From: Candidatus Thorarchaeota archaeon
GTDB taxonomy: Archaea > Asgardarchaeota > Thorarchaeia > Thorarchaeales > Thorarchaeaceae
Assembly (NCBI GenBank): GCA_004524595.1
Contig: SDOA01000024.1
Location: 1 to 39,256, forward strand
DNA: 39,256 nucleotides
Reading direction: 5' to 3'
The translations under genes were made by a program, and so were the position numbers. The notes beneath the pieces were generated by a model, which was given only the letters and a program-made list of their open reading frames with translations, was not told the origin of the DNA and searched no databases. How positions within the stretch are numbered: position 1 is the stretch's first letter; each line of letters starts with the position of its first letter. Below, in pieces: positions 16,636 through 24,506 of this stretch.

Positions 16636-19600
16636 TCATCAAAGAAATCTGTCAGTGAGGTCTGCTCGGATACAAAGAGAGAGTCCATGGAGGAGTTGAT
16701 CAATTTTAGTCGTTCGTGCATATATTGGTCAAGATGATGTTCACAGATGATTTTCTCAGTGACTTGGAGGTATTTCGAGATGTTCCTCTGTCGCACAGTC
16801 AGAGATAGTTTTGATTCACCACAGACACATTTTCCAGAGATTGGGATCCTTCGATATATTCTATTACACTTTAAACATCGGAATTTCTGTGTAGAATAAG
16901 CTCTTAGGTTTCCTCGAATATCTCTGAAGAAATGCGTTGAGAGAACACGTTGTGCAACATCCTGTGAGTCTACTGCACTAATGAGTGTGGCAAGTCGAAG
17001 TTGAGCATCCAATTTTTCATCCATTGTTTCCAGTATCTTGTACCTTGAGTTTTTGGGACCACTATCAAAAGAACTAGTATTATGGGTGAAACCGAATCCT
17101 TCGTATTGTGCTGGAGAATTGAGTCTTGATGCTATAATGTCAACAAGATTTTCTACCTCTTTTGGAGGACGAGCATTAGCAACCATTTCATAAAATTGTG
17201 AGGGATATCTTCTGCAGACCTCCATATTATGACTCTCATCATCTACCTCTGTAGGGTTCAGAATTACTGAGAGAACAAGAGGAGCATCCATAAGACCACC
17301 ACGTCCTGCAGGAAGGTAACTCTTTGAGAAATTTAATAGAGCATCAAGAACAAGAATAAGAGCGTCTTCATCACCATCACAGTTCCTCCGTTTTGCAGCA
17401 TGCCAATATGGATGAGCATAGCATACACTAGCATTCGTAAACCCAATTAACCGACCAATAATTCCTGCAGATGTGTGAGGGGCAAGCCCCACTACAAGTT
17501 GTCCAATTACATCTTCATGGGTGTTAAATAAGTAATATCTAGGAAGACCGTAGATTTTCTCTAAACAATCATCGACGAATCTACCTACATGAAGTAGATA
17601 ATCTGCACAGTTCTCGGATATTATAATGTCTTGGACCTTTAGCTCAACAATCTGATCATCTGAAACTAATGACTGCCCGTTGTAATCTATCAAATATCCT
17701 AAGTTTCTAAGACGGCCGACTGGAACCCCAATCTCCTTTGGTGTAAAATGTGTCAAAGGAGCATCAGTTGCATCGAATCTAGCTGTACCGTCCCTGTAAC
17801 AATATACATCATGTTTGGCCCTAAGAATGCCTTTACCTAGGTACTCTGGTATTTTATAATCACTTGTCAATCCTAAGACGCCACGAATACCATGTGCCTC
17901 AAACTCGCCAACTTCTTTTTTGACTCGTTCAAGAAGCTTCTTCAGGTCCACTGAAACCAATCGTGTCACACGGATTTTGTTCATATCATGACTTACTGGG
18001 CACATCCCAGTTGCAGGATTTACTAGACGACCACACCTCTCTTCTCCACACCATGGTTGGATATCTGTATGTGTTGCACAGTCAGGACACCTTGACTCAA
18101 ATGTATCAAGACCACATTTTGGACATTTTCGAGCTACAAGTTCAACTTCAACACCAGACGTTTCAGAGATTCTATCGTTAGATCTACTACTATCAAAGGA
18201 CTCCAACGTGGTGATATATTGAACGTTCTTTGCTACTTCCTCAATTCGCCTCTCAGTGCCTTTTGCACGACCTACAGGAAATAAAGATTGAACAGGAGGC
18301 CTCATTTTTCTTGCTTCGGCCTTTTCGGGACGCCCCATCCTTGCACCTATAGAAAAGCCAGCCTTATCTCTGAGGATAACTTCAGAAACTGAGTTCAATA
18401 TCTCAAGAGAGCTCTGACCTTTAGGAGCCTTTGTATTATCACCTATTTGTGCAAGAATAGTTTCTGGAGCGTCAGATAAAATCATTGTCTTTCGATCTTT
18501 TGAGTATCTATGGGGAATGCCAACTCGCTCTAGAAGAGATTTGTATTTCTTATCTGATGGTAAGATTATGTTAGCTCTTTCTCCATCTTTGTCTATCTTA
18601 TAATTGGAAACAATCCAATCCATTAGGTTTCGAGCTTCATCACCTGTGAGAACTGCCCACCTGTAGAGATAATAGGGATGTAGCGGGATTTTTAATTTCT
18701 TAGAGAGAAATACAGCTTGGTCAGCAAGCGGAATTCTTCTGAGCGGATATTCAATGATTTCATTGATCATGCTTGGGGTCAGAGTAGACCCTTTCAGTCT
18801 ATTCGTAACCTGTATGACGGTGAGATTGGATATTGCGTATTCTAGGTCATGAGACCACCACTCCTCGCAATATCCGGACGGAACTAATGGATGATTATTT
18901 TCAAGGAATTCGCCCAATGCAACAAGAATGTCTCCAACGAAAAGTACTCTTTTTACCTTCCCTTCCAATCTGCGTGCATCGTCAGAGTTTGTAACTCGAA
19001 TTACTGAACCATCCTTTAGCAAGACTATTGGGCCTTCGATACTATCCACAGGAGCAACAATAGACCCTTTTCCAGGTCGTTCAGTGCGAATATGCGTTCC
19101 TGTAGCAAGAAATTCCTCTAATATATACATAGTTGCTGGATGAATACCCACACCTGCAAGACCAGTATTCCGAGACCTACCATATCTTAATCGAAACCCA
19201 CCCGCGCGCTGTGGATGTGAAAATACAGGGCGTCCTCCTATGACATCTGCCAGGTAGTCGTACTTGGGTTCAAGTTTTTTATCATCCGAGTCCTCTTCTT
19301 TTTTCGCAGCCTTCGATGTCCTTGCAGCTAAGTCATCCAGCCATTCCCAACCCTTGATACTAGTCTGATCCACGATTTTGGCTAGCTTTGCAGCTCTTCC
19401 TACAACACCATCATTTAGAACTAGTACAGCTCCACCACGAACACGATTTGTTTCTATACGATCAAGGTCTCTCCCACCTGATACTTCAAATTCTTCAGTT
19501 GGTTCACCAGTGAGCATTATGGGTAATCGTTCTGCTGCAAAAGTTACGAGCTCAGGATGAACAGGATACTGAAGATGGACATTTCGAGCATAAAGCTCTA

Positions 19601-20180
19601 CTTCTTCCAATGCACGCTCGGTTTCTTCTTTTGTTGACTTAAAGGAAGGCAGACCTAATACTTGACGGACATAATCAGCAACAAGAACGGTCATTGCAGC
19701 CTCAGTTCCACCAGCTGCACGAATGGGTCCTGCAAGGTAAAGAGCAAGATAACGGTCGTCACCAAAACCTCTGATTCGGACCTTTGCAATTCCTTCAAGA
19801 GGTGCTGCAGTGATGCTCTCGGTAAGTACACTTAGTGCAACACGTACAGCTTTATCAGCTGCTTTCTCAGGATCCTTAATGTCACCAAGAGAGCCCTCTG
19901 CAATCTCCTTGGCTACTGCAAAAGCAACCTCCTCGCGAGTGAGGTCTTTCTGTAATTCGCGTATTCGCTCTGCAACACCAATTGGACCTTCAAGAGTGGC
20001 TTCGACACGTGCAGCAACATCATGTGCTGGAGGTATTTCTACTCTTGTTGTTGGATCGAATCCTTTCAATCGTGCTTCTTTTGCTATCACATAGATAGTT
20101 TCTACTTCTTTACTTAGAGATTCAAAATACTGTTCGTAGCTAATACTATGCGCTGGGAGATTATGGTCGGATTCTGTCAC
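16632..20180 (-). CDS. polC: DNA polymerase D large subunit DP2
   Basis: Catalytic subunit of archaeal replicative polymerase D, working with the DP1 exonuclease subunit (not in this window). The 1182 residues carry the active-site motif NCDGDED at 933-939, followed by LPAGRGGLMDAPLVLS. Zinc-binding clusters lie before it (CPKCGLDTFESRCPDC, WCGEERCGRL) and near the C-terminus (CLKCNR, CVCGE). The N-terminal AGPIRAAGGTEAA and QRAGGFRLRYGRSRN regions are typical. The length is slightly under the roughly 1260 residues of Pyrococcus, and no intein interrupts the active-site region. The start is GTG 20180; a TATA-like ATAAAATAC lies about 30 bases upstream. Confidence 0.97.
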   Translation of the reverse strand: MTESDHNLPAHSISYEQYFESLSKEVETIYVIAKEARLKGFDPTTRVEIPPAHDVAARVEATLEGPIGVAERIRELQKDLTREEVAFAVAKEIAEGSLGDIKDPEKAADKAVRVALSVLTESITAAPLEGIAKVRIRGFGDDRYLALYLAGPIRAAGGTEAAMTVLVADYVRQVLGLPSFKSTKEETERALEEVELYARNVHLQYPVHPELVTFAAERLPIMLTGEPTEEFEVSGGRDLDRIETNRVRGGAVLVLNDGVVGRAAKLAKIVDQTSIKGWEWLDDLAARTSKAAKKEEDSDDKKLEPKYDYLADVIGGRPVFSHPQRAGGFRLRYGRSRNTGLAGVGIHPATMYILEEFLATGTHIRTERPGKGSIVAPVDSIEGPIVLLKDGSVIRVTNSDDARRLEGKVKRVLFVGDILVALGEFLENNHPLVPSGYCEEWWSHDLEYAISNLTVIQVTNRLKGSTLTPSMINEIIEYPLRRIPLADQAVFLSKKLKIPLHPYYLYRWAVLTGDEARNLMDWIVSNYKIDKDGERANIILPSDKKYKSLLERVGIPHRYSKDRKTMILSDAPETILAQIGDNTKAPKGQSSLEILNSVSEVILRDKAGFSIGARMGRPEKAEARKMRPPVQSLFPVGRAKGTERRIEEVAKNVQYITTLESFDSSRSNDRISETSGVEVELVARKCPKCGLDTFESRCPDCATHTDIQPWCGEERCGRLVNPATGMCPVSHDMNKIRVTRLVSVDLKKLLERVKKEVGEFEAHGIRGVLGLTSDYKIPEYLGKGILRAKHDVYCYRDGTARFDATDAPLTHFTPKEIGVPVGRLRNLGYLIDYNGQSLVSDDQIVELKVQDIIISENCADYLLHVGRFVDDCLEKIYGLPRYYLFNTHEDVIGQLVVGLAPHTSAGIIGRLIGFTNASVCYAHPYWHAAKRRNCDGDEDALILVLDALLNFSKSYLPAGRGGLMDAPLVLSVILNPTEVDDESHNMEVCRRYPSQFYEMVANARPPKEVENLVDIIASRLNSPAQYEGFGFTHNTSSFDSGPKNSRYKILETMDEKLDAQLRLATLISAVDSQDVAQRVLSTHFFRDIRGNLRAYSTQKFRCLKCNRIYRRIPISGKCVCGESKLSLTVRQRNISKYLQVTEKIICEHHLDQYMHERLKLINSSMDSLFVSEQTSLTDFFDD

Positions 20181-20334
20181 AAATAGTCACATTGAGTCTA
20201 CTATGCAACGTATTTTATGTTTCGCTTTGTGAATTATTGAAATTCTCCTAGCTCGTCAATGCTGAGCAGATTACTTTAAAGCATCTAAGAAGGCATGATT
20301 AATTGATAAGACACCACCAAACAATCGGAGGAAG

Positions 20335-22134
20335 GTGACCGATTTGCTCACTCTTGAAGAAACAATAGAATTGATTTTGAAACACAAATCGGACTTTGAG
20401 CGAAACGACATTCTCAAAATGATTGAAGAAAAACGCCAAGAATTAGGTCCTGAAGTTATCAATGATGAATCTGCTGCTATGATAGTTGCTAGAGAACTCG
20501 GTGTAGATCTCCACAAGATGGCACCTAGTGCACGCCAAAGAATTGAAGATATTACCGAGTCGACTCGAAATATTGCAGGGCTAGTAGGTAGAGTTGATAG
20601 TATTGGTACGGTGAGAACATTTCAGCGAAAGGATGGAGGAGAAGGAAGAGTTGCAAATATTTTCATCTCCGATGAAACAGGAAGCATCAGGGTTGCTCTA
20701 TGGGATGAGATGACACAGGCGATAACTGATGAGGAAATTACCGTTGGAAGTATAATTCAAATACGAGGCGCCTATGTCAAAACCGGGCTTGGCGATACAC
20801 TGGAATTAAATCTTGGTAGAATGGGAGGTATAAGAATTCTTGAAAAAGATGAGGTAGATGAACTAGACATAGACTTCGCAGGAGCATCTACATCAGAAGA
20901 GATGAAAATTAGCGACCTTCAAGAGAACATGTTTGACATAACTCTCAAAGCAAAAATACAGAGAGTGTTCAGAACTTCAACATTTTCTAGAAAAGATGGT
21001 TCAGATGGAAAGGTACTGGCTATGATTGTGTCTGATGAATCTGGAAGTACACGATTTGTCTTTTGGGATGATAAAGCCGATGAGATGGAGGGAGCAGAAC
21101 CAGACGAAATCATCAGACTCTCTAGAGCTTATACCCGTCCTAGTAGAGATGGTAATGAAATTGAGGTCCATGCAGGTCGGTCAACGATAATCGAGAGAGC
21201 ATTAAAAGGTAAGATGGACGCAGTTGAATCTACTTTTGAAAAAGCTACTAGTTCGGAACCTCTAGGAATGAAGAACATAGAGGACCTTACTACAGAGATG
21301 TGGGATGTAGACATCGAGGGCAAAGTAATGACTGCCTATGATGTAAAGACATTTACAAGGAAAGATGGTAGTGAGGGAAAATTGAGAAACATTGTCATTG
21401 CCGATCAAACAAATAAGATACGAGTCACATTCTGGGATGACCATGTTGATATTATTTCAAAGATTAAGGAAGGGGATGTACTTAGAATTCTTCATGGCTA
21501 TGTCAAAGAAGGATTCCGTGGAGGCATTGAATATCAGGTAGGTCGTAAAAGTGAAATTATCCTGAACCCAAAGGACTCAGATTTGAAGCAAATCGACCTT
21601 TCAGATATCACGTTTGAAACAGTCACATCAAAAGCAGCTCGGTTTCTCATTGGTGAGATCGATGAAAATGCAGAGGGAAAAAATGTAGAGGTCTGTGGTA
21701 TTATTGTAGGTATAGGAACAACTAGTGTGTTGTATCAAGCCTGTCCAACATGTAATAAGAAGCTGGATTCAGTTAACGGAGAATTCACGTGTAAGTCATG
21801 TGGAAAAGTTGAAAGTCCAGAACCTAGAATGCTTTACAAAATTACCGTCGACGATGGATCTGGATCGATTAAGGCAACTCTCTTTGGTACGATAGGTGAG
21901 AAGCTGCTAGAAATGACAGCAAAAGAAGCACACAAAATAATCAGTAAGTCGGGAAAGGAAGACGAACCCATTCGTATTTCTTCAGATAAAATACTTGGAA
22001 GATATATTGCGATGTATGGGCGCGTCAAGAAATTTCGAGATTCTATAGAAATATCTACGAACGGATTTGAGTTTGCAGATCCTGTTGAAGAGATTAAACG
22101 ACTAAAGGAAACTATCAAAAAAGAGGTCAGATAG
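20335..22134 (+). CDS. rpa: Replication protein A, multi-OB single-stranded DNA-binding protein
   Basis: Binds single-stranded DNA in replication and repair. The 599 residues contain three tandem OB folds at about 75-170, 190-285 and 310-405. Each has the repeated pattern (T/S)FxRKDG..G(R/K)(V/L)xxI..D(E/Q)(T/S)..IR(V/F)xxWD. A fourth domain follows with a zinc finger: CPTC at 470-473 and CKSC at 486-489, flanked by an OB-like fold. This matches RPA1-type archaeal proteins. The start is GTG 20335 just after GGAGG; a TTG three codons on is also possible. ACTTTAAAG about 55 bases upstream is a likely TATA element. It is divergent from the PolD gene, fitting joint use at the replication fork. 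Confidence 0.93.
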   Translation: MTDLLTLEETIELILKHKSDFERNDILKMIEEKRQELGPEVINDESAAMIVARELGVDLHKMAPSARQRIEDITESTRNIAGLVGRVDSIGTVRTFQRKDGGEGRVANIFISDETGSIRVALWDEMTQAITDEEITVGSIIQIRGAYVKTGLGDTLELNLGRMGGIRILEKDEVDELDIDFAGASTSEEMKISDLQENMFDITLKAKIQRVFRTSTFSRKDGSDGKVLAMIVSDESGSTRFVFWDDKADEMEGAEPDEIIRLSRAYTRPSRDGNEIEVHAGRSTIIERALKGKMDAVESTFEKATSSEPLGMKNIEDLTTEMWDVDIEGKVMTAYDVKTFTRKDGSEGKLRNIVIADQTNKIRVTFWDDHVDIISKIKEGDVLRILHGYVKEGFRGGIEYQVGRKSEIILNPKDSDLKQIDLSDITFETVTSKAARFLIGEIDENAEGKNVEVCGIIVGIGTTSVLYQACPTCNKKLDSVNGEFTCKSCGKVESPEPRMLYKITVDDGSGSIKATLFGTIGEKLLEMTAKEAHKIISKSGKEDEPIRISSDKILGRYIAMYGRVKKFRDSIEISTNGFEFADPVEEIKRLKETIKKEVR

Positions 22135-22184
22135 AACAGGATCAGTACAAAGTCAGATCCAATTAGGATTAGACTCAATTTGCT

Positions 22185-23426
22185 TCATGAACTTGCCTCT
22201 ATCAATGTATCAAGGCCGTCTAAGAATGCTTTTACATCATCCATATTATTATAGATGTAGAAGCTTGCTCGAGCTGTTCCTTTCTTGGGGTCGATATTCA
22301 TTTGATAGTGGAATGGTCCCACACAATGCCATCCACTCCGTATCATGATATTGAATTCATCATTAAGGAAGGTAGCTACATCATGAGCAGAGGGAACTGT
22401 ATCAACACTAAAAGTGACCAATCCTGTCTTGATACTAATATTATCGGTTCCAAGGATGTGGACATGGTCCATTTCGAGCAATCGTTTTACTGCAACCTCA
22501 AGAAGGGCACGTTCATGGGTTTCAATTTCATTCATTCCAATTGATTGAAGGTATTCTGCAGCAGCTCCTGCACCTATTGCCCCAGCATAATTTTGTAAAC
22601 CAGCTTCAAACTTCTCAGGAGGTGGCAGGTATTTGGGGATTATCTTCCCATTCTCAAACCGCACATCACTTACTGTATCACCTCCATAGAAGCACATATT
22701 CATTGATTTTAGGTGTTCCATCTTGCCATAGAGAACCCCCATACCTGATGGACCACACATTTTGTGAACAGAGATTGCTGAAAAGTCAACATCTTCTTTC
22801 TGAACATCTAACGGATGATGGGGCGCATATTGTGCATCATCGGATATTACTAATGCACCTCGATCATGAGCGATTTCTATAATCTCTTTTAGAGGTGCAA
22901 CTGTACCAGTCACATTAGATGAATGTACAACAGAGATTAGGCTTGTATTGTTATCAATGATATTTTTCCAATCTTCAATATCAAAAGTACCATCATTTTT
23001 TGCCTTTACAATCTCAATGTTGAGACCATCCCTCTTAGCCCTTTCAACGAACGGGAGTGAACCACTATGATGTTCAAGAGAGGTTGTAATGATTTTGGTC
23101 CCTTTTGGTAGATGTACTGAACTTGCTACGATGTTAAGGGATTCCGTAGCGTTTCGAGTCCAGATGCACTCAGCCTCTTCAGCAGCATTTACAAATCTGG
23201 CAAATTTGCCGCGAGCTGCAGAATATGCATTTGATGCCTCCTCACCAAATTTGTGAATACTTCGACCACCACATGCAGGATATTTCTCGTAGTATTCATT
23301 CATGGCGTCAATGACTTGTCGTGGCTTTAGTGCCATACAAGCACTGTCAAGATATACTACTGGTCGACCATTAATTATACGTTCAAGAGCTGGAAAATCT
23401 TTGCGAACTCGTGCCCAGTCGGTCAT
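22185..23426 (-). CDS. sufS: Cysteine desulfurase, SufS/CsdA type
   Basis: PLP enzyme that removes sulfur from cysteine as persulfide for Fe-S cluster and thio-modification pathways. The 413 residues show YLDSAC near the start, TRNATESLN, LEHHSGSLPF, the cofactor aspartate region SDDAQYAPH and the PLP lysine K222 in SVHKMCGPSGMGVLYG. The catalytic cysteine is C368 in RSGWHCVGP. The family's usual YLDNAA is YLDSAC here. It starts 4 bases after the upstream winged-helix gene, so the two share an operon; no scaffold gene is adjacent. Confidence 0.92.
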   Translation of the reverse strand: MTDWARVRKDFPALERIINGRPVVYLDSACMALKPRQVIDAMNEYYEKYPACGGRSIHKFGEEASNAYSAARGKFARFVNAAEEAECIWTRNATESLNIVASSVHLPKGTKIITTSLEHHSGSLPFVERAKRDGLNIEIVKAKNDGTFDIEDWKNIIDNNTSLISVVHSSNVTGTVAPLKEIIEIAHDRGALVISDDAQYAPHHPLDVQKEDVDFSAISVHKMCGPSGMGVLYGKMEHLKSMNMCFYGGDTVSDVRFENGKIIPKYLPPPEKFEAGLQNYAGAIGAGAAAEYLQSIGMNEIETHERALLEVAVKRLLEMDHVHILGTDNISIKTGLVTFSVDTVPSAHDVATFLNDEFNIMIRSGWHCVGPFHYQMNIDPKKGTARASFYIYNNMDDVKAFLDGLDTLIEASS

Positions 23427-23430
23427 TGAT

Positions 23431-23664
23431 TCATTTCCTCACAAGTTGCCATCGATATCCACCTTTCCCAAATTGTCTAGTTACAAATCCTCTTTCAACC
23501 AAGTGATTGGCTGTTGCTGCTATAGTATCGCCACCAACACAATCGGTACAAAGGTCAGCAAAATCCTCTGTACGAGCAATTTCAAGAATTTCTGTTGTTG
23601 TCAGAGCACCAACAGTTTCCAGAATCTTGAGAACACATTGAGCGTTTCTAGAAAGGGTAGACAT
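23431..23664 (-). CDS. Small winged-helix protein upstream of the cysteine desulfurase
   Basis: A 77-residue protein with a winged-helix pattern: SRNAQCVLKILETVGALTTTEIL (helices 1-2), then recognition-helix-like TIAATANHLVERGFVTRQF and a wing with GKGGYRWQL. Three cysteines occur, one near residue 9 and two in LCTDCVGGDT. The frame is open to an ATG at 23730, but an A/T-rich TATA-like AAATTTAA lies immediately upstream of that codon, so ATG 23664 is preferred. Its stop is 4 bases before the desulfurase start. It could be a transcription regulator; Fe-S sensing by the cysteines is speculative. Confidence 0.65.
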   Translation of the reverse strand: MSTLSRNAQCVLKILETVGALTTTEILEIARTEDFADLCTDCVGGDTIAATANHLVERGFVTRQFGKGGYRWQLVRK

Positions 23665-23824
23665 CGTTATTCGAGCCGTAACATCCTCCAATAAGAAAGC
23701 TTCGTATTGGATGTGGCTTTCACTTAACAAAATGCTTAAATTTACACTTGAGAGGTGGACTTTGCTCTATTTCTTTCGGGGCTCATGTCATTAATATGTG
23801 TGAAATAGGAATAGGTGAATCATA

Positions 23825-24076
23825 ATGGGAAGAAGACGAAGACAGAAAGTACGTCGACGACCACAGAGACGAATTCCAGATGTATATCCATGTCCGGACT
23901 GTGGGAATACCGCCATCAAGATTGAACTATATCGAGATAATGCAATGGCTACCGTAAGATGTGGGTCTTGTGGTCTTGAGATGACTATTGATGAAGTCAA
24001 TCCTTTAACAGAACCTGTTGATATCTACGGATCCTTTATAGACAAGTTCTATGAGGGACGTTCCATCAGCAGCTGA
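23825..24076 (+). CDS. elf1: Transcription elongation factor Elf1 homologue
   Basis: Zinc-ribbon elongation factor of the Elf1/ELOF1 family, which binds RNA polymerase. The 83 residues match the family layout: a very basic start GRRRRQKVRRRP, CPDCGN and CGSCG as the two zinc knuckles (about 23-26 and 46-49), then the hallmark tail LTEPVDIYGSFID, equivalent to LSEPVDVYSDWID of eukaryotes. AGGTGA about 8 bases upstream supports ATG 23825. It stands alone, divergent from the winged-helix/desulfurase pair. Confidence 0.9.
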   Translation: MGRRRRQKVRRRPQRRIPDVYPCPDCGNTAIKIELYRDNAMATVRCGSCGLEMTIDEVNPLTEPVDIYGSFIDKFYEGRSISS

Positions 24077-24105
24077 TGTGTACAGGTGTTAATATTCAGC
24101 AATGG

Positions 24106-24112
24106 TTATAAG
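24106..24112 (+). promoter_or_regulatory. TATA box for the 37-aa membrane peptide
   Basis: TTATAAG lies 30-36 bases upstream of ATG 24142, the spacing for a nearly leaderless transcript. It may also drive the downstream coiled-coil and Lhr genes. Confidence 0.45.
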
Positions 24113-24141
24113 CGGACTCAATCCGAGGGCACGAGATTCCG

Positions 24142-24255
24142 ATGCAGATAGATACCATTACTGTAATCATGTTCATCCTGTTAGCAGCACTTGGCATTTT
24201 TGCTCTTTTGTTGACAATGGGATACATGGTATATGGTGAACAGGAAGAAGACTAG
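24142..24255 (+). CDS. 37-residue single-span membrane peptide
   Basis: A short frame with a polar start (MQIDTI), one strongly hydrophobic helix at about 7-29 (IMFILLAALGIFALLL) and an acidic tail EQEED. The well-placed TATA element and ordered topology suggest a real small protein rather than chance. The coiled-coil gene begins 20 bases downstream. I do not recognise a family. With this charge pattern the N-terminus could be outside or inside; topology is undecided. Confidence 0.5.
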   Translation: MQIDTITVIMFILLAALGIFALLLTMGYMVYGEQEED

Positions 24256-24275
24256 TCCACGGGAAGTTGTTCCCT

Positions 24276-24506
24276 ATGACAGGTTCAATATTAAAAACTG
24301 CTTTTGACAACGTTGCAGGACACCTCTCAAATTTAGAGGAGATGATAGACCTGATAGAGGATATGGAAACCAATGAGAAATCTATCGATTCTGTCATCAT
24401 ATCACTAGAAGAAAAAAGCAAAGAAGCTGAAGTCACTCTTAAGACAGACATCCGTATCTTAATCAACGAATGTCGACATCTGAAGAGTAGGATGGCTAGC
24501 AAATGA
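24276..24506 (+). CDS. Small coiled-coil protein coupled to Lhr
   Basis: A 76-residue, almost fully helical protein with heptad-like spacing (NLEEMIDLIEDMETNEKSIDSVI, then EEKSKEAEVTLKTDIRIL). The ATG at 24276 follows GGAAG with a 9-base spacer; a TTG at 24267 is less likely. Its stop overlaps the Lhr start as ATGA, so translation is coupled. No family is recognised. The coupling suggests it may work with the helicase. Confidence 0.65.
   Translation: MTGSILKTAFDNVAGHLSNLEEMIDLIEDMETNEKSIDSVIISLEEKSKEAEVTLKTDIRILINECRHLKSRMASK

Noticed and set aside
16632..20180. Intein in the PolD large subunit
   Set aside because: The active-site region reads continuously and the total length is normal to slightly short, so no intein is present.
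22135..22184. GGATC...GATCC inverted repeat between RPA and the desulfurase gene
   Set aside because: Only a 5-bp stem with a long loop; too weak to call a terminator.
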